Assembly: GCF_046630445.1 (NCBI RefSeq)
Contig: NC_092340.1
Span: 35,300,001 to 35,364,000 of the forward strand
Direction of reading: 5' to 3'
Source of the DNA: Rutidosis leptorrhynchoides
Taxonomy: Eukaryota; Streptophyta; Magnoliopsida; Asterales; Asteraceae
Length of the DNA: 64,000 bases
Shown here: in pieces, positions 40,148-54,783 of the stretch
How the letters are laid out: each line of letters starts with the position of its first letter
Position numbering within the stretch: position 1 is the first letter of the stretch
Translations under genes and position numbers: made by a program
The notes under the pieces: model-generated
The model's input: the letters and a program-made list of their open reading frames with translations, nothing else
Databases searched by the model: none
What the model was told of the DNA's origin: nothing

Positions 40148-42136
40148 TGATAATGCTAAAAACGAACATATATTTCATAGCATTATTCCTCAAGAAAGAC
40201 AAGCTTTTAGTTGCAATTGTTCTATTTACAAGTGATATTCGTTTAAATAATAAAAGGTGAAGACAAAAGACAGATTCGACGATTTGAAGACGCAAACGAC
40301 CAAAAAGCTCAAAAGTACAAAAGACAATCAAAAAGGTTCCAATTATTGATAAGAAACGTCTCGAAATCACAAGAGTACAAGATTCAAAACGCAAAGTACA
40401 AGATATTAAATTGTACGCAAGGACGTTCAAAAAACCGGAACCGGGACCGGAGTCAACTCTTAACGCTCGACGCAACGGACTAAAAATTACAAGTTAACTA
40501 TGTATATAAATATAATATAATATATAATTAATTATATTAATTATATATATATTATTTATATATATTATTAAAACCGTCGGCAGCCAGAAACTCCAAGGGT
40601 GTGAAATGAAAATACCTCTCCGCGACTCGCGGAGTTTGAAGGGCTTTTTGCCGCGAGTCGCGGAGCCCCAAAATTCATTTCTGGCTATAAAGCCAACCGA
40701 ATTCTGATCGAATTTTACACATTATTTTTCATCTCTCTCTCAATATATACGAGTAATATATATTTATATTTATAATTTATATTTTAATTTTAATTATAAT
40801 TCTAATAATAAGGGTATGTTAGCGAATGTTGTAAGGGTGTAAGTCGAAATTCTGTCCGTGTAACGCTACGCTATTTTTAATCATTGTAAGTTATGTTCAA
40901 CCTTTTTATATTAATGTCTCGTAGCTAAGTTATTATTATGCTTGTTTAAAACGAAGTAATCATGATGTTGGGCTAATTACTAAAATTGGGTAATTGGGCT
41001 TTGTACCATAATTGGGGTTTGGATAAAAGAACGACACTTGTGGAAACTAGGCTATGGGCTATTAATGGGCTTTATATTTGTTTAACTAAATGAAAGTTTG
41101 TTAATGTTAATATAAAGATTTACAATTGGGCGTCCCTATAAATTACCATATACACTCGATCGGACACGATGGGCGGGGTATTTATATGTACGAATAATCG
41201 TTCATTTAACCGGACACGGGAATGGATTAATAGCCACTAGAATAATTAAAACAGGGGTGAAATTACATTCAAGGGTAATTGGTGTAATTGTTAACAAAGT
41301 AGTAAAACCTTGGTTTACACGCAGTTGATAACCTGGTGTATTCATTAAACAAAGTATTAAAACCTTGTTACAATTCGAATCCCCAATTAGTTGGAATATT
41401 TATCTTCGGGTATAATAATAATTTGACAAGGACACTTGCAATTTATATTTATGACTGATGGACTGTTATGGACAAAAACCAGACGGACATATTGAATAAT
41501 CCAGGACAAAGGACAATTAACCCATGGGCATAAAACTAAAATCAACACGTCAAACATCATGATTACGGAAGTTTAAATAAGCATAATTCTTTTATTTCAT
41601 ATTTAATTTCCTTTATTTTATATTTAATTGCACTTCTAATTATCGCACTTTTATTTATTGTTATCGCACTTTTAATCATCGTACTTTTAATTATCGCAAT
41701 TTAATTTTATCGCATTTTTATTATTCGCAATTTCATTATCGTTATTTACTTTACGCTTTAATTTAAAGTCTTGCATTTATTTTATATTTTACATTAGGTT
41801 TTAACTGCGACTAAAGTTTTAAAATCGACAAACCGGTCATTAAACGGTAAAAACCCCTCTTTATAATAATAATATTACTTATATATATATTTGTATTTTT
41901 ATAAAAGTAAACTAATATAGCGTTGAGCTTTGCTTAAAGATCTCCCTGTGGAACGAACCGGACTTACTAAAAACTACACTACTGTACGATTAGGTACACT
42001 GCCTATAAGTGTTGTAGCAAGGTTTAAGTATATCCATTCTATAAATAAATAAATATCTTGTGTAAAATTGTATCGTATTTAATAGTATTTTCTGCGTAAA
42101 ATATAAGCTATTTTATATACACCTCGTTCGACATCA
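40148..42136 (+). repeat. Athila 3' LTR, 1989 bp
   Basis: Same length as, and by eye one base different from, 25224-27212; followed by target repeat CTACC at 42137-42141. Confidence 0.95.
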
Positions 42137-42141
42137 CTACC

Positions 42142-45100
42142 ATTACTTGTTTTGGGTGTGGAAAACAAGGTCACTATAAGAGCCAGTGCCCGAATCAGAA
42201 TGGCGGACCTGCACGTGGAAGAGCGTTTGTTATTAATGCTAGAGAGGCACGAGAAGACCCGGAGCTTGTTACGGGTACGTTTACCATTAATAACTTATCA
42301 GCATCTATTTTATTTGATACTGGCGCCGATAGAAGTTACGTGTGTATAAATTTTTACACTAAATTGAATTGTTCATCATTACCTCTAGATGCTAAGTACT
42401 TGATTGAGTTAGCTAATGGTAAACTAATTAAAGCCGATAAAATTTGTCGTGATTGTGAAATAAATCTAGCCGGAGAAACGTTTAAAATCGACTTAATACC
42501 CGTGGAATTAGGAGGTTTTGATGTAATAGTCGGCATGGACTGGATGTCCAAAATAGGAGCGGAAGTTGTTTGTGCCAAGAAGGCAATTCGTATTCCTGGT
42601 AAGGATAAAATACCGGTAATGATTTATGGAGAGAAGGGTAATTCAAAGCTAAAACTCATTAGCTGTTTGAAAGCCAAGAAGTGTTTAGAAAAGGGATGTT
42701 ACGCTATTTTAGCACATGTTAATAAAGTCGAAAAGAAAGAAAAGTGCATCAACGACGTGCCTGTGGCAAGAGATTTTCCTGAAGTTTTTCCGGAAGAATT
42801 GCCGGGATTACCTCCATTTAGATCGGTAGAATTTCAAATAGATTTAGTACCAGGAGCTGCACCAGTGGCTCGTGCGCCATATAGACTTGCACCGTCCGAA
42901 TTAAAAGAACTTCAAAGTCAGTTAAAAGAATTACTGGACCGTGGATTCATACGACCAAGTACTTCACCGTGGGGAGCTCCGATTCTATTTGTTAAAAAGA
43001 AAGATGGATCTTTTAGGATGTGCATAGATTATCGTGAATTAAATAAGTTAACTATCAAAAATCGGTATCCACTACCGAGAATTGACGACTTATTTGATCA
43101 ACTCCAGGGATCATGTGTTTATTCGAAAATCGACCTAAGATCGGGCTATCATCAACTACGTGTCAAAGAAGAGGACATTCCGAAAACTGCTTTTCGAACA
43201 CGTTATGGTCATTACGAATTTTTGGTCATGCCGTTTGGGTTGACAAATGCGCCAGCTGTATTCATGGACCTCATGAATCGAGTTTGTAGTCCGTATTTGG
43301 ATAAGTTTGTTATCGTTTTCATTGATGATATTCTTATCTATTCCAAAAGTGAGCAAGAGCATGAAGAGCATTTAAGGTTGATACTAGAGTTGTTGAGAAA
43401 AGAACAACTTTATGCTAAATTTTCTAAGTGTGCTTTCTGGTTGAAAGAAGTGCAATTTCTTGGTCACGTTGTTAATAGCAAAGGAATTCAGGTTGATCCA
43501 GCAAAAACTGAAGCTATTGAAAAATGGGAGACTCCTAAGACACCAACACAGATACGCCAATTTTTGGGTTTAGCTGGTTATTATAGAAGGTTTATTCAAG
43601 ATTTTTCCCGAATAGCTAAGCCGTTGACAGCGTTAACGCAAAAAGGGAAGAAATACGAATGGACCTCGGAGCAGGAGAATGCATTTCAATTACTGAAGAA
43701 GAAGTTAACTACGGCGCCTATTTTATCGTTACCTGAAGGGAACGATGATTTTGAAATATATTGTGACGCTTCGCGACAAGGTTTTGGTTGTGTTCTTATG
43801 CAACGAAAGAAAGTTATTGCATTTGCATCCCGACAATTGAAGATTCACGAGCGAAATTATACGACGCATGATCTAGAATTGGGAGCAGTCGTGTTTGCAT
43901 TGAAGATGTGGAGACACTACTTGTATGGGGTTAAATTCACTGTGTTTACTGATCATAAAAGCCTTCAACATATTTTCGATCAAAAACAATTGAACATGAG
44001 GCAACGTAGGTGGGTCGAGTTAATAAACGACTATGATTGTGAAATTCGTTATCATCCTGGGAAGGCGAATGTGGTGGCTGATGCTTTAAGCAGAAAAGAA
44101 CGAGAACCAATTCGAGTTCGAGCAATGAACATAAAAATTCGTATGAATCTCAACTCACAAATCAAAGAAGTTCAACAAGAAGCACTTACTAAAGAAAATA
44201 TAGGAAATGAAATAATGAAGAAGTATGAGAAGCAACTCGTTATGCGGGAAGATGGAATTCGGTATTTTGCAAATCGTATTTGGGTACCGAAGTTGGGTGG
44301 ATTAAGGAAGTTGATATTGAACGAGGCACATAAGACAAGATATTCGATACATCCTGGAGTTGGAAAGATGTACCAAGATCTTAAGACGCATTATTGGTGG
44401 CCTAATTTGAAGACAGACGTTGCAACATATGTTGGGGAATGTTTAACTTGTTCCAAAGTCAAAGCAGAACACCAAAAGCCGTCAGGGTTACTTCAACAAC
44501 CAGAAATTCCAGAATGGAAATGGGATGGTATCACCATGGATTTCATCACGAAGTTACCAAAGACTGCCTGGGGATACGACACCATTTGGGTAATTGTTGA
44601 TCGTCTTACCAAATCTGCACATTTCTTGCCTATAAAGGAAACAGATAGAATGGAGAAATTATTACGATTATATATAAAGGAAATAGTTTCAAGGCATGGA
44701 ATACCTATTTCCATTATATCCGATCGTGATAGTAGATTTACTTCAAAATTTTGGCAATCACTACAGGAGGCACTAGGAACTCGGTTGGATATGAGTACCG
44801 CATATCATCCACAAACCGATGGACAGAGTGAGAGAACGATTCAGACTCTCGAAGACATGCTCAGGGCATGTGTGATCGATTTTGGAAACGGATGGGATAA
44901 ATATCTACCGTTAGCAGAATTCTCGTATAATAATAGTTATCATGCGAGCATTGGAGCTGCGCCATTCGAAGCATTGTACGGAAGGAAGTGTAGATCTCCT
45001 ATCTGTTGGAATGAAGTAGGAGATCGACAATTAACTGGTCCCGAGATCATACACGAAACGACCGAGAAGATAGTGCAAATCAAGGAGAGATTGAAAACAG

Positions 45101-45588
45101 CCCGTAGTCGCCAAAAGAGCTACGCCGATGTTCGAAGGAAACCATTAGAGTTTCAGGTCGGGGACATGGTTATGCTAAAGGTGTCACCTTGGAAAGGTGT
45201 GATACGTTTCGGCAAAAGGGGTAAATTGAACCCAAGATATGTAGGTCCGTTCAAGATTATCGAACGCATTGGACCGGTAGCTTATCGACTCGAGTTACCG
45301 CAACAACTCGCCGTAATACATAATACCTTTCATGTCTCGAACCTTAAGAAGTGTCTTGCAAAGGAAGACCTCACCATTCCTCTTGAAGAAATCCATGTCG
45401 ACGAGAAACTACAATTCGTCGAAGAACCAATCGAAATCATGGACCGTGAAGTTAAACAGCTCAAACAGAGCAATATACCGATTGTTAAGGTTCGTTGGAA
45501 TGCTAGAAGAGGTCCCGAGTTTACTTGGGAACGAGAGGATCAGATGAAACGAAAGTATCCGCACTTGTTTCTCGATGACGCAAAATAG
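42142..45588 (+). CDS. Tekay-B gag end and pol (protease, RT, RNase H, integrase, chromodomain)
   Basis: Open from the Athila target site. It starts with a knuckle [14 protein letters not shown] (CX2CX4HX4C), then an aspartic protease ([11 protein letters not shown]). RT has [20 protein letters not shown] and FIDDILIY (near 43318-43341). RNase H begins at [11 protein letters not shown] with [15 protein letters not shown]. Integrase: HHCC region [12 protein letters not shown]...CLTCSKVK, then [16 protein letters not shown] and QTDGQSERT giving [22 protein letters not shown] is the GPY/F module. The tail [35 protein letters not shown] is the chromodomain-like end of the Tekay/Del clade, which may steer integration to heterochromatin. 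No break seen in this part. Confidence 0.93.
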   Translation: MTCFGCGKQGHYKSQCPNQNGGPARGRAFVINAREAREDPELVTGTFTINNLSASILFDTGADRSYVCINFYTKLNCSSLPLDAKYLIELANGKLIKADKICRDCEINLAGETFKIDLIPVELGGFDVIVGMDWMSKIGAEVVCAKKAIRIPGKDKIPVMIYGEKGNSKLKLISCLKAKKCLEKGCYAILAHVNKVEKKEKCINDVPVARDFPEVFPEELPGLPPFRSVEFQIDLVPGAAPVARAPYRLAPSELKELQSQLKELLDRGFIRPSTSPWGAPILFVKKKDGSFRMCIDYRELNKLTIKNRYPLPRIDDLFDQLQGSCVYSKIDLRSGYHQLRVKEEDIPKTAFRTRYGHYEFLVMPFGLTNAPAVFMDLMNRVCSPYLDKFVIVFIDDILIYSKSEQEHEEHLRLILELLRKEQLYAKFSKCAFWLKEVQFLGHVVNSKGIQVDPAKTEAIEKWETPKTPTQIRQFLGLAGYYRRFIQDFSRIAKPLTALTQKGKKYEWTSEQENAFQLLKKKLTTAPILSLPEGNDDFEIYCDASRQGFGCVLMQRKKVIAFASRQLKIHERNYTTHDLELGAVVFALKMWRHYLYGVKFTVFTDHKSLQHIFDQKQLNMRQRRWVELINDYDCEIRYHPGKANVVADALSRKEREPIRVRAMNIKIRMNLNSQIKEVQQEALTKENIGNEIMKKYEKQLVMREDGIRYFANRIWVPKLGGLRKLILNEAHKTRYSIHPGVGKMYQDLKTHYWWPNLKTDVATYVGECLTCSKVKAEHQKPSGLLQQPEIPEWKWDGITMDFITKLPKTAWGYDTIWVIVDRLTKSAHFLPIKETDRMEKLLRLYIKEIVSRHGIPISIISDRDSRFTSKFWQSLQEALGTRLDMSTAYHPQTDGQSERTIQTLEDMLRACVIDFGNGWDKYLPLAEFSYNNSYHASIGAAPFEALYGRKCRSPICWNEVGDRQLTGPEIIHETTEKIVQIKERLKTARSRQKSYADVRRKPLEFQVGDMVMLKVSPWKGVIRFGKRGKLNPRYVGPFKIIERIGPVAYRLELPQQLAVIHNTFHVSNLKKCLAKEDLTIPLEEIHVDEKLQFVEEPIEIMDREVKQLKQSNIPIVKVRWNARRGPEFTWEREDQMKRKYPHLFLDDAK

Positions 45589-45635
45589 GTACAATTTTAA
45601 AATTTCGGGACGAAATTTATTTAACGGGGAGGTAA

Positions 45636-48373
45636 TGTAACGACCCGTACTTTTGCGATCATTTTATACTTATAAGATTAATATTTACATAAATTAAACC
45701 TTGCCAACATGATAAGCAATCCAAATTGTCGAGACTTATATTTCCGAAAAGAGTTTTACACAACGTTTGACCGTCTAGTTTGACCGATGGTATCACGAAC
45801 TATACAATATATGATAATTATACGTTTGTGTATATATATGTATATATACATATTTAACATGATTAATAAATGTTTTAATATCTCATTTTATATTAATAAC
45901 AACAAGTTATATGTGTATTTTGAAACTACTAACTTAAGTTTTCAAAACGATAACAATACGTAACGTTATTTGACATATATACTTAAGACTTATAATGTTA
46001 TACATATATTGTATAAGTAATGTATTTAATTACTTTTAAAGAACTTAAATACATAAAATCATATAAGTGTATTCACAAAAGATAGCTATATTTGAATCCT
46101 CATTTCATTTTTCACAAAATTTCTATACGTATACCTAGAGTATTTGTACTCGTATCATACCTAGCTCCTATACGTATTTACTAATAGTAAATACACATCA
46201 AAATCACCACCTAACCAGCCATTATTCATGCCCTTAGAGCTAGGTAATTACTTTTGGATGATTACTTGACTAATTATACAAGAAAACAACTAAAACTTTT
46301 GTCCTTGTACACCATCAAAAACGCCACCATCACCACCTTAAATACTTCCATTCATTTCCCATTTTTGATTCACTTTCACTTCAATTATCTTAGCAAAAAC
46401 ACACACTCTTTCAAGAACTCTAAACTCCATAACACTTCAGCAACTTACCAAGAAGATCTAGCTTCAAAAACCATACTAAAACACCATAAGAAAACCATAC
46501 AAAAACACTTCAAGAAAACCCTCCAAGAACACCAACTTACTTCCAATCTTTCATCCACTACAATCACCCTTTTTGTTCTAGCTTCTTACTCCTCTTTTAC
46601 AGCAAACTTATCCAAGGAACTTGAGGTAGAATTTATGTTCATAACCTTATTCAATTCATATATATATAGCTATCTTATTTTGTGGTACAAAAGTTTAACA
46701 ACAAGAACATAGTTTGAATGTTTTCAAACTTGTTTGCAAACTAAATAGATCCTTCTAACTTAACTTTTAAAATACTTCAAGACATGTAACATAACTTATT
46801 TATATGTTAATTTAACAAGGTAAAACTTGGTTTTTCAAAGTATAAGTATTTTTGGAAAAATGGTCATTAAATGATTTTGTTGTAACAAAATGTTTAACTT
46901 CATATGTTTCACTAATGTTTCACTTATGCCGTATGATTTTGAATACAAACCAAGGTATTTACAGTTCATAGTCTTAAAGAAGAACTCGGTCCAAGAAGAT
47001 GGCAATTTGAATCAACGAAAACGGATTTGTAACGAAGAAACTATGACCGAAACAAAATTGGTTATCCTAGATCATTTCAACTACGGGATCAATTGGAAAA
47101 AAATGATATAAATCACATATTTCTAAGATAACATGATATTTTATATATATGTACTTATAATTCAATTTTATATGGTTCAGGATCACCCGTAAACAATACG
47201 AGAAGATTAATCATAAGATCCCATGATTGTACGCAACACGTCATTTGACAACACCGGTACCATGGGTCAAGATTAATCTCGACCAATACATATATGATGG
47301 GGTTTTATTGATTTCGTTGGGGGTTTTATTTATTTCATTGCGGGTATATTAAACATCTAAAAATGAACCATTAAAATTGAATTACTAACATTGGACTGCT
47401 AACTACGGACTAAGGAATTATTCAAAGTATTAAAAGTATAACAAGTATATATTTATAACGTTTGTTTAAAAATGAAAACATATTGATATATTATATATGG
47501 ATAGGTTCGTGATATCAACCGGGAGACCAAGTCAATTATCTATATCTTCAAAGACAACCGTGAGTATATAGTCCCACTTTTAAACTCTAAATATTTCGGG
47601 ATGAGAATACATGTATTTTATGTTTTACGATATGGACACAAGTAACTGAAAAATATATTCTACGTTGAGTTGTACCACTGGCATACTTCCCTGTAGCTTG
47701 GTAACTAATATTTACAGCGGTATTGTAAACGCGAATCCTGTTGATAGATCTATCGGGCCTGACAACCCCAACCGGACTGGACGACCAGTATTCAACGGTT
47801 GCACAGTACTTCGTTTTGTGACTACACTTGGTACGGTGTAGTAAGATTTCATATTAAAGGGAATATGCGACGTGAAAATGTTAAGTATGGTTACCAAGTG
47901 CTCAACCACTTAGAATACTTTTATTAAACTGTTTATATACGAAATCTTGTGGTCTATATATATATTGCTGCCGGCATTAAACCTATATCTCACCAACTTT
48001 ATGTTGACCTTTTTAAAACATGTCTATTCTCAGGTGATTTCTAAAGCTTCCGCTGCATCATGTTGGATCTAACCAGGATCTTGCGTACGCATGTTTGTGT
48101 CAAAAATAAAACTGCATATCCGAGATGTTGTATTGTAAAATATGCTAGAAACCGTGTTGTTGTCATCATTTGTAAAGTTTGTAAGTCGAAGATTATCGCT
48201 AAACGTTAATCTTCTTTTTATTGTCTTAAGCTTGTAACAAAAATAATGGTTATGGTTTGTAATGTATAATATATGCAGTTTTCTTTCAAAAATGTCTCAT
48301 ATAGAGGTCAATACCTCGCAATGAAATCATACGTTATCTAACGCGTTCTTATGGTTAAGGACGGGTTATGACA
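45636..48373 (+). repeat. Tekay-B 3' LTR, 2738 bp
   Basis: Same length as 20493-23230 and almost identical by eye. Preceded by AACGGGGAGGTAA (polypurine tract) and followed by the target repeat TATTC. Confidence 0.93.
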
Positions 48374-48378
48374 TATTC

Positions 48379-50388
<2,010 letters not shown>

Positions 50389-50878
50389 GTACCTACCCGT
50401 TAAAGAAATTTCGTCCCGAAATTTGAATGAGGTTGTCATGGCTAACAATAAAAATGTTTTCATGACGAATATGAGCTGATAAATTGAGTTTTTATCATCA
50501 TTAAGTAATATGGATAAAAATAATTCGATTATTCGAAAAGTACGAATGAAGCTATCAGTAAATAGTGAAATGAGAAAGTACGGATTCGACTTAACTTTTG
50601 ATGTAGTCACGTTTGAGTTTAGAAAATAGGATACGTTTTAATTTTTGACGTTGTTTTGGTTGAATTCTGGAATACAAGGGATTTGAAGGAAATCTTCGAA
50701 ATGTAAAAGATTTGATTTCTTCGGCAAGTAAGGAAATTAAGATCTCTATAATTAAATAAGTTGATCTGCCTCGATTACTCTGTCTGATATTTCCATTATA
50801 AATTAAGCTCTTCCGTTCCATTATTCTCACCATTCCCATAATCTCTTCCTTAGTTCATACATCCAAAAGATTGTGGAA

Positions 50879-51055
50879 ATGCTTAATCCAGTTATAATCC
50901 TTGTCCTTATCCTTACTATTGCAACAATCATTCTTCTTTTCCAACTTCCACCCGAGGAATCTGCTTACTTCTACTTTGCTCTTGGGGTTATAGTATTTAT
51001 AATTCTCCCGTGTCTTTATATTGCTATACGCACTGATATCCACAGTTTGTAATTT
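50879..51055 (+). CDS. Small ORF with two predicted membrane segments, 58 aa, antisense to its element
   Basis: ATG at 50879 opens a 58-codon frame. It has two strongly hydrophobic segments, VIILVLILTIATIILLF and YFALGVIVFIILPCLYIAI, separated by a polar acidic loop (QLPPEESA) and followed by a short polar tail (RTDIHSL). A helical hairpin in a membrane is plausible. It lies on the strand opposite to the element's own transcript, close to its 3' LTR. No homologue recognised; it could be a captured host gene piece or chance. Antisense ORFs near the 3' end are known from some plant gypsy elements, which makes it worth listing. Confidence 0.3.
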
Positions 51056-51527
51056 CAGTGTTGTTGTTGGGCTTCATATTTTCCCTTATATATCGGAGCT
51101 TCATACTCTTGTTTTCACTTCCCGACTTTAAATCAAGCGAATATTGGTCCAGAATTCGTAAGAATGGAGTTTCGAATGAACTTAATGTTCTAAACAAGAA
51201 AGAACGTAATAGCACGATTTGATTTGTCAAATTACCAGATTCACTGAGAATAGAAATATCAAGAATATATTTTATTGATATGTTCAGAAGTTAAGCAGAA
51301 TGAAAGAGTTATGTAACATGGCACATGATGACGTTATGATATGTGAATCATCACATTCCATTAAAACTCAGCATGACTTACTGTAATATAATCACGTTGA
51401 TCAAGTGTCATTATATTATACTAACTCATGCATCAGTTCCCAACACTACTTCAAAAACATTCATATTTTAAGCTCGAAAGTTTACAGAATATAGAAACTA
51501 ACAGTTTCTATATGATGTAACATTGAT

Positions 51528-52095
51528 AGCACGAAGAGATTAATGATTTCAGATAAGAATAGTTATAAAAATATCTCCAGAAATATGGAGGATATTTATA
51601 ATGAAAGATACGATAATATCTCGGAATATCTAAGATCAGAGGATGATAGAAACTATTGTCTGCAAGGGTTTAGAGTAAGGAGCAAGATATTCACTAAAGA
51701 CTTTAGCAGACATTGAATCATTTGGATTCTTTGAAGTCAAACTTATTCTTTGTGATTTGTCCACGACTTTCTTCATAGTTTCGCATAATCTGCTTTTCGG
51801 TACGAAATTTTCTATTGAATGTTTCCAATATAATAATACACAGGAAGCACGAAGAGGTATATAATTTCGGACGAGAATATTTATGAAAATATCCTCAGAA
51901 ATATCAAAGATGTTGATGATGATATTTTAGAATTTCTAAGTTCGATGGTTGATGGAGAAAGATTTTCCGCAAGATTTTAACATGACTTCGGAGCAAGATA
52001 TTCGTTGAAGGTTTCATCGGATCCAAAATTATCTGGATTCTTTGAATATATGTTATGGTCCTTGTATTTGTCCTTGGTCTCCTTCGTGGTTAGCT
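51528..52095 (-). repeat. Imperfect tandem duplication, unit about 300 bp
   Basis: Two consecutive segments (about 51528-51830 and 51845-52095) share the order: GCACGAAGAG, a run with AATAT and TATGAAAATATC, AGAAATAT, GATATT, AATTTCTAAG-like, GCAAGATATTC, TTGGATTCTTTGAA, TTTGTCC. Diverged and non-coding. Confidence 0.5.
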
Positions 52096-53869
52096 CAATC
52101 CGTTTTCCCAGTTCCAACTTTTCTGAGCTTTTCCAACATTCTATTCTTTATCATCAAACTTCCGATGATTATGGTCGTTTACAGTTTTTGTTGCTTCATT
52201 CAACTTTTCAAAATTTAGAGTATTAGTTCGCAGACTGGGTGCTTTTCAGAATTTCAGAATGGAAGATCATTATTCTAAGAGATAAATGTTATACATATAA
52301 CTGTTGATGCAGATATGCTGTGAGTTTTCAAAGTAATGATTGCCGATTCCTCTACATTTACTGCTACCATATCCGAATCATTGGTTATCGATCTGAGATG
52401 ATTTCAAGAGAGTTGTGTTTTTAGATGATTAAACGCTGACGGTAATATGGTGGAATATAAAAGGTTTCCCGGTAACAACAAAAGAGCACGCACCTATAGC
52501 AAGGTTATAATAAGGTTGTTTCGAACGAAAAGTCGAAGTTGATTTGCTGGAGCTGTGACAAAATTGGCTAATTTGAAAGAGATTTATAATTGTTATTTTC
52601 GATAATAACAATGCCAAAGGAGCTAACACAGATACGTGTTAAACGTTTACTTAGGTTCCGAGAATTTTTCAGGTGCATAACTGTATGCATAACTCTTTTC
52701 TTCCGTAGATGAAGTGTGGTTGGTTCATTCTCTCAGTTGAGGTGTTTTCAAGAATCATGAAAGGTTTGAACGCAGATTGTAATCGTCAAGATACAAATGA
52801 GGTTTAAGATGAAATCAAGTGGCAAACTTGAAGAGATGTTTAGTTTTATATGTTATAATCAATATTTTAATTCATTTTAATTGTCCAATGTTATTAGTCC
52901 ATAGTCGATAGTCCACAGTTGACAGTCCAATGATTCATATATAGTTTAATATATAATATTCGAATTAATTAATACGTATCGTGACCCGTATACGTCTCAG
53001 AATCAATCACAACTCAAACTATATATATTATTATAGAATCAACCTCAACCCTGTATAGAGAACTCGATCATTACTGCATATAGAGTGTCTATGGTGATTC
53101 CAAATAATATATATAGATGCGTCGATATGATATGTCAAAACCTTGTATACGTGTCCCGACATTTAAAATGCGTAAAATAAATAACAGGAATTAAATAACG
53201 ATAAATAAAGTGCGTAAAGTAAATAACAGAAATTAAATGACAATAAATAAAATTGCGAGAATGTAAATTGCGATAATTAAATTGCGATAAATAAAATGTA
53301 ATCAGTTAGCTAGGAACAGTTAGCGTGAATTCTTAACAAAATTTCAATTAGTTAATTCGTTTGTTTCTAGAAATTTTTATTTTATCCAATGTTTTTCTTC
53401 ATTATGCCACTTGTTGGATTCTGATAGGTCAAAATCCAAATATGAAATTGATTGAAAATGGTTATCCTGTGGTGAACGGATTTGCATATCGGTGGATGTA
53501 AGTAGGATAGTAAACGACTGTTGAATCAGCTTTGAAGAATGTACAGTGTAACTTATTAATGTGAATCTTAAATATTCCTCGGGTATTACCTACCCGTTAA
53601 AATATTTTCATCATTAACAGTTTGTACGAAAAAATTTTTAATTACAATCTTTATGAAAATATATATACACATATATTTTCTTCAGATGTAATATAGATTT
53701 AATGAGTTAATATAATATTAATCTCATTTGGTTTACCGTTAGAACAAGAGTATATAATCTCTAAAATATTAGAGATTACACAATCGCCATGTCGAACGAA
53801 GATAAATGATGTAGAATGATACGTAGAACGATGATTATACTCGAGGTACAGAATGAGATGTTGAGGCAT

Positions 53870-54351
53870 GTGATATTGAAACTTGGGTTGTTGGTGGTAC
53901 TGGTGTTGTCGGTGCTGTTGCTGGAGCTGGTAGGTTTTGCACTACGTTTTCCAAATTGATTACTCGAGTGCGAAGTTCGTTGACTTCTTCGATTACTCCG
54001 GGATGATTGTCGGTATGAACGAGCGAATGAATAAGGTTTAGAATTTTTAATAGAATATAATTGTGGCTAGATACTCTGGAAATGAGTGTGAAAATGATGT
54101 TTCGAATGGGTTCGCCAGTAAGTGCTTCAGGTTCTTCGTCCAGAGGGCAATTTTGGTAGGTGGAAAGGATCGCCTTCTTCGCGTCTCCATTGTTTAAGTC
54201 GACTATGAACTCATCAGATGAATTGAGGATGGCTGATTGGTTGATTCATTCTGGTTATATTGCTTTCGGAGTTCGAGTGGAAATCCATATCGGAATAGCT
54301 GTCGGAATAACTATCGGAATCTGAGGGATTCGAACTTGTTGAGGGATTCAT
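53870..54351 (-). pseudogene. Pre-gag ORF remnant of the minus-strand element
   Basis: Starts MNPSTSSNPSDSDSYSDSYS, Ser/Asp-rich like the start of the Tekay-B pre-gag ORF. Further on it has a short coiled-coil-like stretch (NELRTRVINLENVVQNLP) and an Ala/Pro/Thr-rich end. It occupies the same place, between PBS and the gag position. Broken. Fossil. Confidence 0.5.
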
Positions 54352-54783
54352 CTCGTACGATCATATGAAGGATTTTCGATAAGAAATAGATTATAGGATG
54401 TAGATTAGTACTCTGCAATACATAATTTACATATGCATATATAACACTAAAATCCCATAAGTTACGGAGGAAACTACGTAATCTGTCAGGCAAAGTCTAA
54501 AGTAGCAGATACGCTAAGATACGAATTTTGTCTATACACTATTCATGCAGCCAATGGAGTAAAATGTGTCTAGACTAAGAATGATAAGCAGGAAGTTTTC
54601 CGACGAAAATGATAAGCAAAACTTTTGACATGCAGACACGGTCGAAGTTCAGACTCACTAATGCATCCTTAGGACTACTAGTGACACGGTCGAAGTCCAG
54701 ACTCACTAATGCATCCTTACGACTACTAGTTAGACACACTAATGCAAGACCTGGTTCGCTAAGACCATTGCTCTGATACCAAC

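Larger units (their letters stand above)
25224..42136 (+). mobile_element. Athila-lineage Ty3/gypsy retrotransposon, 16.9 kb, looks whole and very young
   Basis: LTRs 25224-27212 and 40148-42136, both 1989 bp (TGATAATGC to CGACA[A/T]CA); by eye they differ at one base near the 3' end. That implies a very recent insertion, tens of thousands of years or less on usual rates. Perfect target duplication CTACC (25219-25223, 42137-42141). PBS at 27221-27240 fits tRNA-Asp as in other Athila elements. ORFs: gag-pol 28627-34233, a small knuckle ORF 34406-34822, an ATHILA-ORF1-type gene 36710-38062. Long non-coding stretches separate them. I see no break in gag-pol. It sits in the gag-pol of Tekay-B. 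Confidence 0.95.
20493..48373 (+). mobile_element. Tekay-B: Tekay/Del chromovirus, whole apart from a nested Athila
   Basis: LTRs 20493-23230 and 45636-48373, both 2738 bp, TGTAACGACCCG to GGTTATGACA; only one difference noticed by eye, so the insertion is young (well under one million years on usual rates). Perfect 5-bp target TATTC at 20488-20492 and 48374-48378. PBS TGGTATCAGAGC at 23233-23244; purine tract AACGGGGAGGTAA just before 45636. The interior has an extra ORF, gag, protease, RT, RNase H, integrase and a C-terminal chromodomain-like segment. It is interrupted by the Athila at 25224-42136 (TSD CTACC). Net length about 11 kb. I see no other break. Confidence 0.92.
50389..54783 (-). 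other. Interior of the minus-strand non-autonomous element
   Basis: The polypurine side is at the left (AAATTTCGGGACGAAATTT on the minus strand, the same phrase that precedes the Tekay-B 3' LTR) and the PBS at the right. No reverse transcriptase, integrase or capsid motif on either strand. It contains remains of a pre-gag ORF (near 53870-54351, minus), a tandem duplication (about 51528-52095), a stretch with repeated AATTGCGATAAATAAA phrases (53160-53300), and a small plus-strand ORF (50879-51055). Confidence 0.65.
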
